The notes below the pieces were generated by a model. It saw nothing but the letters and a program-made list of their open reading frames with translations. It searched no databases and was not told the origin of the DNA. This document shows positions 24,384 to 32,013 of a DNA stretch of 64,000 bases, one piece after another; position 1 is the stretch's first letter, and every line of letters begins with the position of its first letter. Source of the stretch: Deinococcus sp. QL22 (GTDB taxonomy: Bacteria; Deinococcota; Deinococci; Deinococcales; Deinococcaceae); NCBI RefSeq assembly GCF_023370075.1, contig NZ_CP097152.1, forward strand, positions 62,001-126,000, written 5' to 3'. The position numbers and the translations under genes are program-made.

Positions 24384-25307
24384 TTGATCCGTTATACGCT
24401 GCGCCGACTGCTCAGCCTTATTCCTGTTGTGTTCGGCGTGACCCTGCTCGTGTTCGTGTTGCTCAAACTTACCCCAGGCGACCCACTCGTGGCACTCCTC
24501 GGCGAGGACGCTCAGGGGCTGGGAGCAGCCGAGCTCGCCCGTCTGCGGGAGGCCTACGGTCTGAACGACCCTTGGTACCTGCAGTACGGACGCTTCCTCC
24601 GCGACTTCGTCACGGGCCAGCTGGCCTCCGTGCGGACGGGCACGCCCGTGCTCACTGAGATCCTTGCGCGGTTTCCTCACACGCTGCTGCTGACCACCGT
24701 CGCCCTCGCGGTCGCGGTGCTGGTGGCCGTGCCGCTTGGCATTCTTGCTGCCGTGAAACGCCGCACGGCCTGGGACGCCGTGGTCATGGCGATCGTACTG
24801 CTCGGCATCAGCATCCCCAGCTTCTGGCTGGCGGTCATGTTGATGTTACTCTTCGCCCTGAACCTTGGCTGGCTACCAGCCTCTGGCAGCGGTTCACCCG
24901 CAAACCTCGTGTTGCCCGCCGTGACGCTCGCTTTCGGATCGATCGCGTTGATCACCCGGATGACCCGCGCCAGCCTCCTCGACACCCTGGATCAGGATTA
25001 CGTCCGCACCGCGCGCGCCAAAGGTCTGCCCCGTTCAGGCGTGCTGCGTCACGCGCTGCGCAACGCGCTTATTCCCGTCGTCACGGTGGTTGGTCTGGAG
25101 TTCGGCGGACTGCTGGGCGGCGCCGCCATCACCGAGTCGATTTTTGCGTGGCCAGGCCTAGGTCGGCTGACTCTCCAAGCAATTCAGACCAGAGATATCC
25201 ACCTTGTCCAGGGCATCACCGTGTTCATTGCAGTGCTTTACACCTTCGTCAATCTCGCTGTAGACCTCGCATACGCGGCCCTCAATCCCCGGGTGCAGTA
25301 TGCGTAG
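24384..25307 (+). CDS. DppB-type ABC transporter permease
   Basis: 307 residues from TTG 24384 (IRYTLRRLLSLIPVVFGVTL), the usual DppB N-terminus. AAGGAG lies 12 bp upstream, rather far, so the exact start is uncertain; an upstream ATG falls inside the previous gene. Six TM helices, a large periplasmic loop after TM1 (LRREAYGLNDPWYLQYGRFL region), and the coupling motif DYVRTARAKGLPRSGVLRHA with LRNALIPVVTVVG. It partners DppC at 25300. Confidence 0.88.
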   Translation: MIRYTLRRLLSLIPVVFGVTLLVFVLLKLTPGDPLVALLGEDAQGLGAAELARLREAYGLNDPWYLQYGRFLRDFVTGQLASVRTGTPVLTEILARFPHTLLLTTVALAVAVLVAVPLGILAAVKRRTAWDAVVMAIVLLGISIPSFWLAVMLMLLFALNLGWLPASGSGSPANLVLPAVTLAFGSIALITRMTRASLLDTLDQDYVRTARAKGLPRSGVLRHALRNALIPVVTVVGLEFGGLLGGAAITESIFAWPGLGRLTLQAIQTRDIHLVQGITVFIAVLYTFVNLAVDLAYAALNPRVQYA

Positions 25308-26175
25308 CTTCAGGGTTTCACATGTAGGTGCCGTGCCCGTCCGGTCACGCCATCCTGTCTGGCGCAAGCTGAGGCGTAACTTATCGGTGAGAACTGGCGC
25401 AACGCTGCTGTTCACGTTGGTGATGTTGGCCCTGCTTGCTCCTGTCATCGCCCCTGAGGCGCCCAATACGCAGAACTGGTTTAACCGACTCAAACCTCCG
25501 AATTCATCTGCCTGGCTTGGCACCGACGACTTCGGCCGCAGCGTACTCAGCCGCATCCTTCATGGCGGGCGGGTGTCTCTGCTGTCCGGCGTGCTGCCTG
25601 TCGTGCTTGGTGCCAGTATCGGCACCCTGCTTGGTCTACTGGCTGGGTACGTCGGCCGCACCACCGATACCCTGATCATGCGGGTCATGGACGTCCTGCT
25701 GGCCTTCCCCGGACTGCTGCTGGCCCTGGCCATTATTGGGACGCTCGGCCCTGGTTTTCAGAACGCAGTGCTTGCCATTGGCATCGGCCTGATGCCCACT
25801 TTCGCGCGTCTGGTTCGTGCTGAAGTGCTGCAGCTCAAGCAGGTTGAGTTTGTGGAAGCCGCGCACGCGTTAGGGGCGCCGCACCCCCGCGTGCTGCTGC
25901 GGCATGTTCTGCCGAATGTCGCGTCGCCGCTGATCGTGCAGGCGACGGTCAGTGTGGGGTACGCCATCCTGGCGGCGGCGGGGCTGAGCTTCCTCGGATT
26001 GGGCGTGCAGCCTCCGGTCAGCGACTGGGGGGAAATGCTCAGCAGTGGACGCCGGTTCCTGCCGCAGGCCTGGTGGCTAGAAGTTTTTCCAGGCGTGATG
26101 ATTGCCCTCACCGTGCTGGCCATCAACCTGTTGGGAGACGGCCTGCGTGACGCCCTCGACCCACGAACGAAGTAA
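25300..26175 (+). CDS. DppC-type ABC transporter permease
   Basis: 291 residues, start overlapping the dppB stop by 8 bp. It has the conserved HWLGTDDxGRDV-like segment SSAWLGTDDFGRSVLSRILH after TM1, the coupling loop VEFVEAAHALGAPHPRVLLR then HVLPNVASPLIVQ, and the ending LSFLGLGVQPPVSDWGEML. Six TM helices are expected. No DppD/DppF ATPase follows, so this importer must borrow ATPases encoded elsewhere or is incomplete. Confidence 0.9.
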   Translation: MRSFRVSHVGAVPVRSRHPVWRKLRRNLSVRTGATLLFTLVMLALLAPVIAPEAPNTQNWFNRLKPPNSSAWLGTDDFGRSVLSRILHGGRVSLLSGVLPVVLGASIGTLLGLLAGYVGRTTDTLIMRVMDVLLAFPGLLLALAIIGTLGPGFQNAVLAIGIGLMPTFARLVRAEVLQLKQVEFVEAAHALGAPHPRVLLRHVLPNVASPLIVQATVSVGYAILAAAGLSFLGLGVQPPVSDWGEMLSSGRRFLPQAWWLEVFPGVMIALTVLAINLLGDGLRDALDPRTK

Positions 26176-26189
26176 AAGAGGAAGTCCAA

Positions 26190-26624
26190 ATGAACTCCAG
26201 TAAAACACTGACCATGCACCATCTCGGCGACCAGCGGTACGCCAGCACCAATCAGACAGGACAGCAGCTCGTCATCGACATGAGCGCAGAGCACCGCATC
26301 GGGGTCGGCCCGATGGACGCGTTGATGAGTGCGCTGGCGTCTTGCACGATGTATGACGTCGTCGAAATCATGGAAAAACGCCGTACGCCTCTGAGCGCTT
26401 ACCGCGTGACCGTGGAAGGCTTCAAGGCGGAAGGCAGTGTCCCGCCCCGGTACGAGCGGTACGTCCTGCGTCATGTCGCCCAAGGCCAGGGGATCAGCGT
26501 GGAGGCACTCGAGAAAGCCGCTCACCTGTCGCATGAGAAGTACTGCACCATTGGGGCCAGCCTCGCCGCACAGATCGAGATTGAGGTCGTGATCGAGTCC
26601 TCTGAACAGACAACCGAAATCTAG
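26190..26624 (+). CDS. OsmC/Ohr-family peroxiredoxin-like protein
   Basis: 144 residues. The OsmC fold is recognised from GPMDALMSALASCTMYDVVE and the second cysteine in HEKYCTIGASLA. These are the paired reactive Cys of OsmC-like proteins, used to reduce organic hydroperoxides. It follows the permease by 14 bp with GAGGAAG as ribosome-binding site, so it is probably cotranscribed. The combination with a peptide importer is unusual; a functional link is speculative. Confidence 0.85.
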   Translation: MNSSKTLTMHHLGDQRYASTNQTGQQLVIDMSAEHRIGVGPMDALMSALASCTMYDVVEIMEKRRTPLSAYRVTVEGFKAEGSVPPRYERYVLRHVAQGQGISVEALEKAAHLSHEKYCTIGASLAAQIEIEVVIESSEQTTEI

Positions 26625-26661
26625 GGGTAAATTCTGAGGGGCCGGAGCCTGTGTGAGCCGC

Positions 26662-26787
26662 GAATCCCTTCCGATTCTGCTGGCGAATTCAAAAATCTTT
26701 CCAGTTCATCGGTAAGTGCAAACAGCCCAGTCGCAAAAAACGCTGTTTTGGATACCCTGATCTAAATTCGCCAGCAGAATCCCTTCC
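26662..26787. repeat. MITE-like element with 17-bp inverted repeats
   Basis: GATTCTGCTGGCGAATT (26673-26689) and its perfect complement AATTCGCCAGCAGAATC (26765-26781) enclose about 75 bp, which carries an AAACAGC/GCTGTTT hairpin. The flanks repeat GAATCCCTTCC (26662-26672 and 26777-26787), partly overlapping the right arm, as expected for a target duplication. No coding capacity. A non-autonomous inverted-repeat element or solo pair of IS ends. Confidence 0.7.
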
Positions 26788-26980
26788 TTTGTGCACCTCA
26801 GCAGGGTCAACCGCGTCCGCCCATGCCTTTGGCGGTGTAGAGCCTGCCTAACTCCATGTCCCGTGACTGGCCCGGCACCTGTAGCCTTCGGGGCCGCTCC
26901 GCCGCGACGTCACTGCAGGGCGCGAAATCGAGGCCAGCCCAGTGAAAGCATCGCCCCGTACTCGCCACACCTGATTCAGC

Positions 26981-27751
26981 TCAAAGCGTGATGGACTGTC
27001 CGTCGTTCGGAACCAGCAGCTGGGCCGCGAAACCCTGCTCAGCCGCAAAGGCGCGCAGTTCGTCACGAGAAAGCACCGCATGGGCCACGCCTTCCAAGTG
27101 CGTGGCAATCAGCGTGGCCTGCGGCGCGGCGCGGTGCACCTCCAGCACATCCTGAGTGTTCATCACGATGGATCCTAGGCCCGTGATCTGGGCATCCCCC
27201 GCATTCAGGATGACCACGTCTGGGTGGTGAGCGTTCAGTGCCTGCGCGACATGCTCGTTCCAGAGGGTATCGCCGGCCAGGTACAGCGTTTTTTCGCCCT
27301 GATGCTTGAAGACCACGCCGCTCACTTCGCCGAGGAGCTCGCCGATGGCGGCGATGGCCGCATCGGAGCCGTGCTGGCCGGACGTTTTGCTCAGCGTGAT
27401 GCCTTCAAACTCAGTTGTGTCGGTGAGAATGCGGACATCGGTGAACCCGGAAGCCGTCAAGAGCTGCGCGTCCGCAGCATGCTGCACAAACACGGGCAGG
27501 TGTTTGGGAAGCAACGTCTTGGCCGCGTCATCCCAGTGGTCAAAGTGCGTGTGCGTGACGATGATGGCGTCTACGGCCGTCAGTTCCTCCAGTGGCACCA
27601 CGAGCCCCACAGTGGGATTGCTGAGGTGACTGTTGGGCGCGCCCTGCAGGCCGGGGTAGGCGCCCTGTTCGGCCAGCATGGGGTCAATCAGGAAGGTGTG
27701 AGCCGCGTAGGTGAGCTTCAGGGTGGCGCTGCGGATCTGTTGGATGTTCAT
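26981..27751 (-). CDS. MBL-fold metallohydrolase (UlaG-like)
   Basis: 256 residues. Start 27751 (MNIQQIRSATLKLTYAAHTF), with GGAG upstream. Metallo-beta-lactamase fold: the metal-binding VTHTHFDHWDD motif at about residues 69-79, YLAGDTLWNEHV (Asp ligand) and IATHLEGVAHA near the C-terminus. The opening (KLTYAAHTFLIDPML) is like UlaG-type cytoplasmic lactonases/phosphodiesterases. It lies 68 bp downstream of a MerR gene on the same strand and is probably controlled by it. Substrate unknown. Confidence 0.85.
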   Translation of the reverse strand: MNIQQIRSATLKLTYAAHTFLIDPMLAEQGAYPGLQGAPNSHLSNPTVGLVVPLEELTAVDAIIVTHTHFDHWDDAAKTLLPKHLPVFVQHAADAQLLTASGFTDVRILTDTTEFEGITLSKTSGQHGSDAAIAAIGELLGEVSGVVFKHQGEKTLYLAGDTLWNEHVAQALNAHHPDVVILNAGDAQITGLGSIVMNTQDVLEVHRAAPQATLIATHLEGVAHAVLSRDELRAFAAEQGFAAQLLVPNDGQSITL

Positions 27752-27819
27752 GGGGGCTCCAGGGGGCAAACGAGGACGCGCGACCGGGGAGGCCGGGGGC
27801 GTAGGGATGGCGTGGGGCG

Positions 27820-28209
27820 TCAGGTCTTGAGGCGAATCGGCCCGTGGTGGGTCTGCGTATCAAGGTGGGCTACTTCGGCGATCAGTTTGTCGCGCAGACG
27901 CTGTAAGACAGCGATCTGGGCGCTCACATCGGCAATCTTGAGGGTATACAGGGCACGCACCTCTTCCGCAGGGGCATCCAGCGAGGTGGACCCGTACCGG
28001 AAGCAGGGCACGCGCTCCCGGATCTCGTCGAGCTTGAATCCAGCCTGAAGGAACAACTGAATCATTCGGACGCGTTCGACATCTTCGGCTTGAAAGAGGC
28101 GGTACCGGTTGTCCTCGCGGGCAGAGATAAGCAGGCCAAGCCCGTCATAGTGGCGGATGGCACGGACGCTCACGCCCGTTGCCTTCGCCAGTAGACCAAT
28201 GCGCATCAT
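27820..28209 (-). CDS. MerR-family transcriptional regulator
   Basis: 129 residues, MMRIGLLAKATGVSVRAIRH then YDGLGLLISAREDNRYRLF, the winged HTH of MerR, followed by a dimerisation coiled coil (about 80-120). Two adjacent ATGs (28209, 28206) are possible; GGAG overlaps the first, which favours 28206. Near the middle is a single Cys (VPCFRYGS), and no metal-binding cluster is seen, so an organic or redox signal is more likely. It is probably autoregulated through the dyad at 28232-28247 and controls the downstream MBL hydrolase. Confidence 0.88.
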   Translation of the reverse strand: MMRIGLLAKATGVSVRAIRHYDGLGLLISAREDNRYRLFQAEDVERVRMIQLFLQAGFKLDEIRERVPCFRYGSTSLDAPAEEVRALYTLKIADVSAQIAVLQRLRDKLIAEVAHLDTQTHHGPIRLKT

Positions 28210-28221
28210 CTCCACGGCTCC

Positions 28222-28253
28222 AGGGTAAACCCTGACACATGCGTCAGAGTCAA
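28222..28253 (-). promoter_or_regulatory. MerR-type promoter with elongated spacer
   Basis: Read leftward: TTGACT (28253-28248), then a 19-bp spacer containing the dyad CTGAC-GCATGT-GTCAG (28247-28232), then TTACCC. A 19-bp spacer with a central dyad is the hallmark of promoters that MerR proteins untwist. Confidence 0.65.
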
Positions 28254-28713
28254 GGGGTTCCCGTACGCTGGATCCCTCGTCCTGTTGGGCTTCAGCAAGA
28301 GGACTGAGCGCGCTCATCAGCGGGTCTCCCAGTCTGCAGGCGGTGCTCGAGACACAGGTGGTGATTATCAGCGTCCCCGCCAACTTGCGGTCGATCGACC
28401 ACCAAACCACCGTGCGGTTCCTGCAGCGCTTTTACGATGCGGCCGACCTAGCACGTTCCTGCCCTAGTGGGATTCCTGCGCGCCTGAGGTGGAGGGGGAG
28501 TACGCCCACGTGTCTGGCACGTCTCTTGGGGATACCTCGCTTTTTAGGTCTTACGCCTGACGACCTCATACACGGGTTCCGCTCTACCCCCAGCCACACC
28601 ACTGCAGCCCATCAGCGACAATGAGCGGGACAGCACCAGCATGTTTAATCTGAACATCAACCCGTGACGGGACAAAGAGCACGGAGAAGACCCCAGCCCG
28701 AGGAGATGCCGAG
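28254..28713. other. 460-bp region without a supported gene
   Basis: Short open frames on both strands (for example 28343-28624) have no ribosome-binding site and no familiar motifs. Possibly debris between the MerR and DinB genes. Confidence 0.4.
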
Positions 28714-29241
28714 ATGACCAGACCCCTGCCTACCGACCACAGCGACTTTTATGCCCGTTATGTGAACATGGTGCCCGAGACCGACCTGCTGGCGGCCATG
28801 CGGGCACAGGCTCCGCTGACCCGGGCCGCAGTGCTGGCCTTCGCAGACCGTCCAGACCAGGCCTATGCCCCGGGCAAATGGACCGTGCGGCAGGTGCTGG
28901 GGCACATGACCGACACCGAGCGGGTCTTCGGGTACCGGGCGCTGGCGTTTGCCCGGGGCGACACCTCCCCCCTGCCCGGCTTTGCGCAGGACGACTGGAT
29001 GGACAGCGCCGAGTTTGGCCGCTACACGCTCGAGGACCTGCTGACCGAGTTCGAGGCAGTACGAGTGGGCCATCTATCCTGGCTCAGCCATTTGCCTGAG
29101 GCGGCTTGGGAGCGTCGAGGCACAGCGAGTGGACAGGGGGTCACCGTGCGGTCGCTGGCTTACATGCTGCTGGGCCACGAGCGGGCGCATGTGGAGGGGT
29201 TGAATGAGCGGTATTCGGGAAGAAAGGGGCAGAGGGGATGA
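28714..29241 (+). CDS. DinB-family (four-helix metal-binding) protein
   Basis: 175 residues. The DinB/YfiT-like four-helix bundle is recognised from YAPGKWTVRQVLGHMTDTER (first metal His) and YMLLGHERAHVEGLNERY (second and third His). Such proteins bind Ni/Zn/Fe and several act as thiol S-transferases (bacillithiol, mycothiol), which would suit a low-molecular-weight thiol user such as Deinococcus. Start 28714 with GAGGAG-like sequence upstream (28699-28704). Stands alone. Precise substrate unknown. Confidence 0.85.
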   Translation: MTRPLPTDHSDFYARYVNMVPETDLLAAMRAQAPLTRAAVLAFADRPDQAYAPGKWTVRQVLGHMTDTERVFGYRALAFARGDTSPLPGFAQDDWMDSAEFGRYTLEDLLTEFEAVRVGHLSWLSHLPEAAWERRGTASGQGVTVRSLAYMLLGHERAHVEGLNERYSGRKGQRG

Positions 29242-29390
29242 CGGAGTAGAACAGTCAAAAGACTGTGGTTCACTGGCTGGTTCACAGACGTTGACCTCGG
29301 CGCCAAGCCACGCTTGCTGTAGCTGAAGACGCGTCGGTGCGGGAGCAAAGTCAATGGGACAAAGCGGCTTTGGAGTTCACGTGGGCAGGC

Positions 29391-29477
29391 TCAGGCGCGT
29401 TCCTTGACTCGCAGCGGCACGGCGTCTGCTCGTCGGTAGATACCGCAGAGGTGTTCCACCCGCGACTTCCAACGCGT
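29391..29477 (-). pseudogene. C-terminal fragment of the small LYRRADAVPL protein family
   Basis: The leftward frame TRWKSRVEHLCGIYRRADAV then PLRVKERA-stop matches the ends of the small proteins at 30777-30992 (LTALYRRADAVLLEEKKQA) and 33979-34185 (LSGLYRRATAVPLQNKAPT). An in-frame TGA lies just upstream, so only the tail remains. Confidence 0.6.
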
Positions 29478-29538
29478 TCATTGATTCTCGTTCCATGGCG
29501 TTGGGGAGCACCTGAGGAGATGTCCGGGTTACTCCAGT

Positions 29539-29832
29539 TTAGACAGCAATGCTGGGCGGGATCTGACGCAGCAGCTGAAACCGGCGCTGGGCCATTCCAA
29601 TCACCCACACCCGCGCAGACAGACCAGAACGAGGCCAGCCGAAATGATGGGTCACGAGATCCCGCAACACCGCTTCCACCGCCCGTTCCGGGTCGGCCAC
29701 CTGCGCCCGCTCCGCAAGCGTGAACAGCAGGGGGGCGAACGCCTGAAAGCAGACCTGGAGGGCTTCAGACTCTTCCCGTCCGACACCAGCCAAGGCTTCT
29801 TCAGCCCACTGGGCACGGGGAGACGAATTCAT
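29539..29832 (-). CDS. Short protein resembling sigma-70 region 2
   Basis: 97 residues from ATG 29832. The middle (VCFQAFAPLLFTLAERAQVA then DPERAVEAVLRDLVTHHFGW) and the end (LSARVWVIGMAQRRFQLLRQ) follow the pattern of ECF sigma region 2 (FAPLLYxLALR...AEDxVQEVFxxLW...LRAWLxxIARNRxxDLLR). The protein stops right after region 2; no region 4 HTH is present. It may be a remnant or a stand-alone sigma-like fragment. The ribosome-binding site is weak. Confidence 0.45.
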   Translation of the reverse strand: MNSSPRAQWAEEALAGVGREESEALQVCFQAFAPLLFTLAERAQVADPERAVEAVLRDLVTHHFGWPRSGLSARVWVIGMAQRRFQLLRQIPPSIAV

Positions 29833-30225
29833 CTCTGGAGTCTGAAGCGTCCCTGCTGGTATTGGGCCTGCAGGTCTTGGGCGAGAGATCATTCAAGGGG
29901 GTAAAAAGTCGAAATATTCTTACGCTTCCACCTCTGTTCAAGGACTTGGCCGCTCTTGTCAAGCTCTGTTGCCAAATGCCCCGCGCCGCCTTCAGCCGGT
30001 ATCTGGGCCTCTGGGAACTCAACGCCAATACCCAGTCAAGTGGTGGACGTCAAAGAGCGCCCTGGCAGCACGCCTCTGCTGCACCTGAAGACCCAAGACA
30101 CCCTCAGCGTCACAGACATCACCCTGAAGTACCGTCGTCCCAGCTACGCTGCCGACTGACCTCCATGCGCTGCACGTTCCCCGCCTGGTGCTGCCCTCCG
30201 AATTGTCTGACACACTGCCCTCTAC
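29833..30225. other. 393-bp region, no confident gene
   Basis: A rightward frame ending at 30159 closes with LSVTDITLKYRRPSYAAD, which reads like genuine coding sequence, but its upstream part is composed of unlikely residues and lacks a ribosome-binding site. It may be the 3' end of a lost gene. Confidence 0.35.
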
Positions 30226-30735
30226 ATGACCGACGCCTACCTGACTCTCCAAGACTTGAAAGCTCGGGGCTGGACTCCGGGGATGATCAGGGCGCTTCTG
30301 GATCCCTACGATCACGAGCGCTGGATCAATAAACGCGGGCATCGGATGCCCAAGCCGATCAAGCTGTATCTCGAAACACGGGTGGTGCAGGTGGAAGCCA
30401 CCGAGGCATTCGCCCACGCCAAAGAACGTGCCCATGCCCACCAAGTGGTGATGCTCAAAGCAGTCCAGACCCGTCAAGTCTTGGATGCCAGAGCGTTGGC
30501 ACGGTATGAGGCGCTTCCCCTCCCGGGAGTACGGGTGCATCAAGTCGAGCTGGGGGAAAAGGCGGCTGACCAGAAAGAACTCTGGCAGATGCATCTGCCA
30601 GAGTTCTACGTCTGGAACCAGCAGCACGAGCATCTGCTGTCCGGGCTGACTCAAGCCGTGCGCAGGGCGGCAGAACATCGAATGTTTCAGCGTTACCGAG
30701 CCGCGGTGTCTCACGCGTACGGCTGGATTGAGTAA
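30226..30735 (+). CDS. Hypothetical protein, first gene of the exonuclease cassette
   Basis: 169 residues, basic and mostly helical. The opening LTLQDLKARGWTPGMIRALL with MPKPIKLYLETRVVQVEAT resembles a small HTH-like module (WTxxxIRxLL...P...M.LY...RV) that I associate with proteins near DEDD exonucleases in Deinococcus and actinobacteria; this is from memory and not verified. It starts a same-strand run with 30777, 30989 and 31279, the last being a broken exonuclease. Function unknown; nucleic-acid binding is a reasonable guess. Confidence 0.55.
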   Translation: MTDAYLTLQDLKARGWTPGMIRALLDPYDHERWINKRGHRMPKPIKLYLETRVVQVEATEAFAHAKERAHAHQVVMLKAVQTRQVLDARALARYEALPLPGVRVHQVELGEKAADQKELWQMHLPEFYVWNQQHEHLLSGLTQAVRRAAEHRMFQRYRAAVSHAYGWIE

Positions 30736-30776
30736 GCCAAAAGATCCCCATCATCCTGCCCTGGCCCGCACAGGAC

Positions 30777-30992
30777 GTGTCCCCTATACCCGAAGTGAAA
30801 ATCATCACTTGCCAGCAAACTCATCCGCCAGAGCTGGCCACCACCGAAGCGCTGGCCGACTCCAGCCTGCAACCCGCTCAGGGCCAAGCAGTGGTCGCCC
30901 TGTTCTACCTCCGCAGCAAAGACCGCGAACGCCTGACCGCCCTGTACCGCCGCGCAGACGCCGTGCTGCTCGAAGAAAAGAAGCAGGCATGA
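30777..30992 (+). CDS. Small LYRRADAVPL-family protein
   Basis: 71 residues. The end SKDRERLTALYRRADAVLLE is shared with 33979-34185, the pseudogene at 32840-33044 and the fragment at 29391-29477. The N-terminal third (THPPELATTEALADSSLQPA) aligns with TPPPDLATIETLKLESLQLA in the 33979 paralog. The stop overlaps the start of 30989 by ATGA. I recognise no named domain. Repeated occurrence with the next two genes points to one functional unit. Confidence 0.6.
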   Translation: MSPIPEVKIITCQQTHPPELATTEALADSSLQPAQGQAVVALFYLRSKDRERLTALYRRADAVLLEEKKQA

Positions 30993-31282
30993 GCCTGCCC
31001 GTCCATGATCAGATCCCCGACGGGCTGAACCACCGCACAGGCCTCAAGCGGCTGGGACTGGTTCCGCTTGGCCCACCGGTGGCCGAGTACCGCTTCCGCA
31101 CCCGGAAAGGGTACGTGACTTGCGATCTGTACCGGGCCAGCGAAGTCCGCATGGTTGATCCCGTGCGGGTGGCCGCAGGCGTGCAGGCCGTCCAAACCCG
31201 TAAGGTTAACGAAACGGCGCAGCGGAAAGGGGCGTGTACCGAGGCCGAGCGGGACGCTCTAAAGCTGTACAGAACGCTATGA
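30989..31282 (+). CDS. Hypothetical protein of the repeated cassette
   Basis: 97 residues, starting LPVHDQIPDGLNHRTGLKRL then GLVPLGPPVAEYRFRTRKGY. A truncated paralog at 33041-33184 shares the first 37 residues. Its start overlaps the small gene before it (ATGA) and its stop overlaps the exonuclease start after it (ATGA), so three genes are tightly coupled. No known family. A basic helical C-terminus (about 60-97) could contact nucleic acid or a partner protein. Confidence 0.6.
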   Translation: MSLPVHDQIPDGLNHRTGLKRLGLVPLGPPVAEYRFRTRKGYVTCDLYRASEVRMVDPVRVAAGVQAVQTRKVNETAQRKGACTEAERDALKLYRTL

Positions 31283-31834
31283 ATCCCGCGGTGCGGCGTT
31301 TCCGGGCTTGGCACGCCGACCTCGACACGCTGTATCTGGACACCGAAACGACAGGGCTCACCGGGGAGGTCATTGAGGTGGGCCTGGTAGACTGAAACGG
31401 CAGCATGGAGTTCCACAGCCGAGTTCGGCCCACGGTTCCGGTGGAGCCAGGAGCGCAAGCGGTGCAGGGTCTGAGTGACGCGGAGCTCGCGGACGCCCCA
31501 ACTGGACGGAAGTGATCGCCGATCTGTGGCCCCTGCTCGCGGGCTGCCGGATCGTGGCCTTCAATGCTGAGCTTGACCGGGCGCGGCTGCAGACCTCGCA
31601 CGAGGCGCACGGGCTGATTGCGGACGGTGACCCACCGAGGTGGCGCTGCGCGATGGAGGCGTTTGGCCCGCTGCACTGGCGATTGATCGGACTACCACGG
31701 GGACTGGCGCTGGGCGTCGCTGCTCGCGGCGTGCCGTCAGATGGGCGGTTCCTCCAGAAGCGGCGACCCACCGGGCGCTTGGCAGCGCACAGGCGCTGGC
31801 CCGGTGGGTCACCGCCGTGGCCGAGCGCGAATAG
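31279..31834 (+). pseudogene. DEDD 3'-5' exonuclease, multiply disrupted
   Basis: The start at 31279 overlaps the previous stop. DTLYLDTETTGLTGEVIEVG holds the DxE of exonuclease motif I. A TGA at 31393-31395 interrupts LVD-NGSMEFHSRVRP. The frame shifts near 31498 to LWPLLAGCRIVAFNAELDRA (motif II, NxxxD), then near 31690 to YHGDWRWASLLAACRQMG, and again to THRALGSAQALARWVTAVAE (motif III HRAL). One nonsense codon and about three frameshifts kill a gene of about 185 codons. Family: DnaQ/RNase T-like. Confidence 0.72.
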
Positions 31835-32013
31835 CCTGCCCTGACGGTGACCGATCTGCCGGAACACTAGGTGGAGTGGCCGGACTAGTGGAGGTCTGGC
31901 CATCGCCTGAAAAGCGAGCCGTGTGTCGAGCGACCGTACCTGGCACATCATTTTTGACAAGCGATGATTGATCTATCTCATGCTTCATACCCCAGCGAAC
32001 GGCAAACTCAGGC

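Noticed and set aside
28343..28624. Rightward 93-codon frame
   Set aside because: No ribosome-binding site, no motif, and implausible residue composition in its second half.
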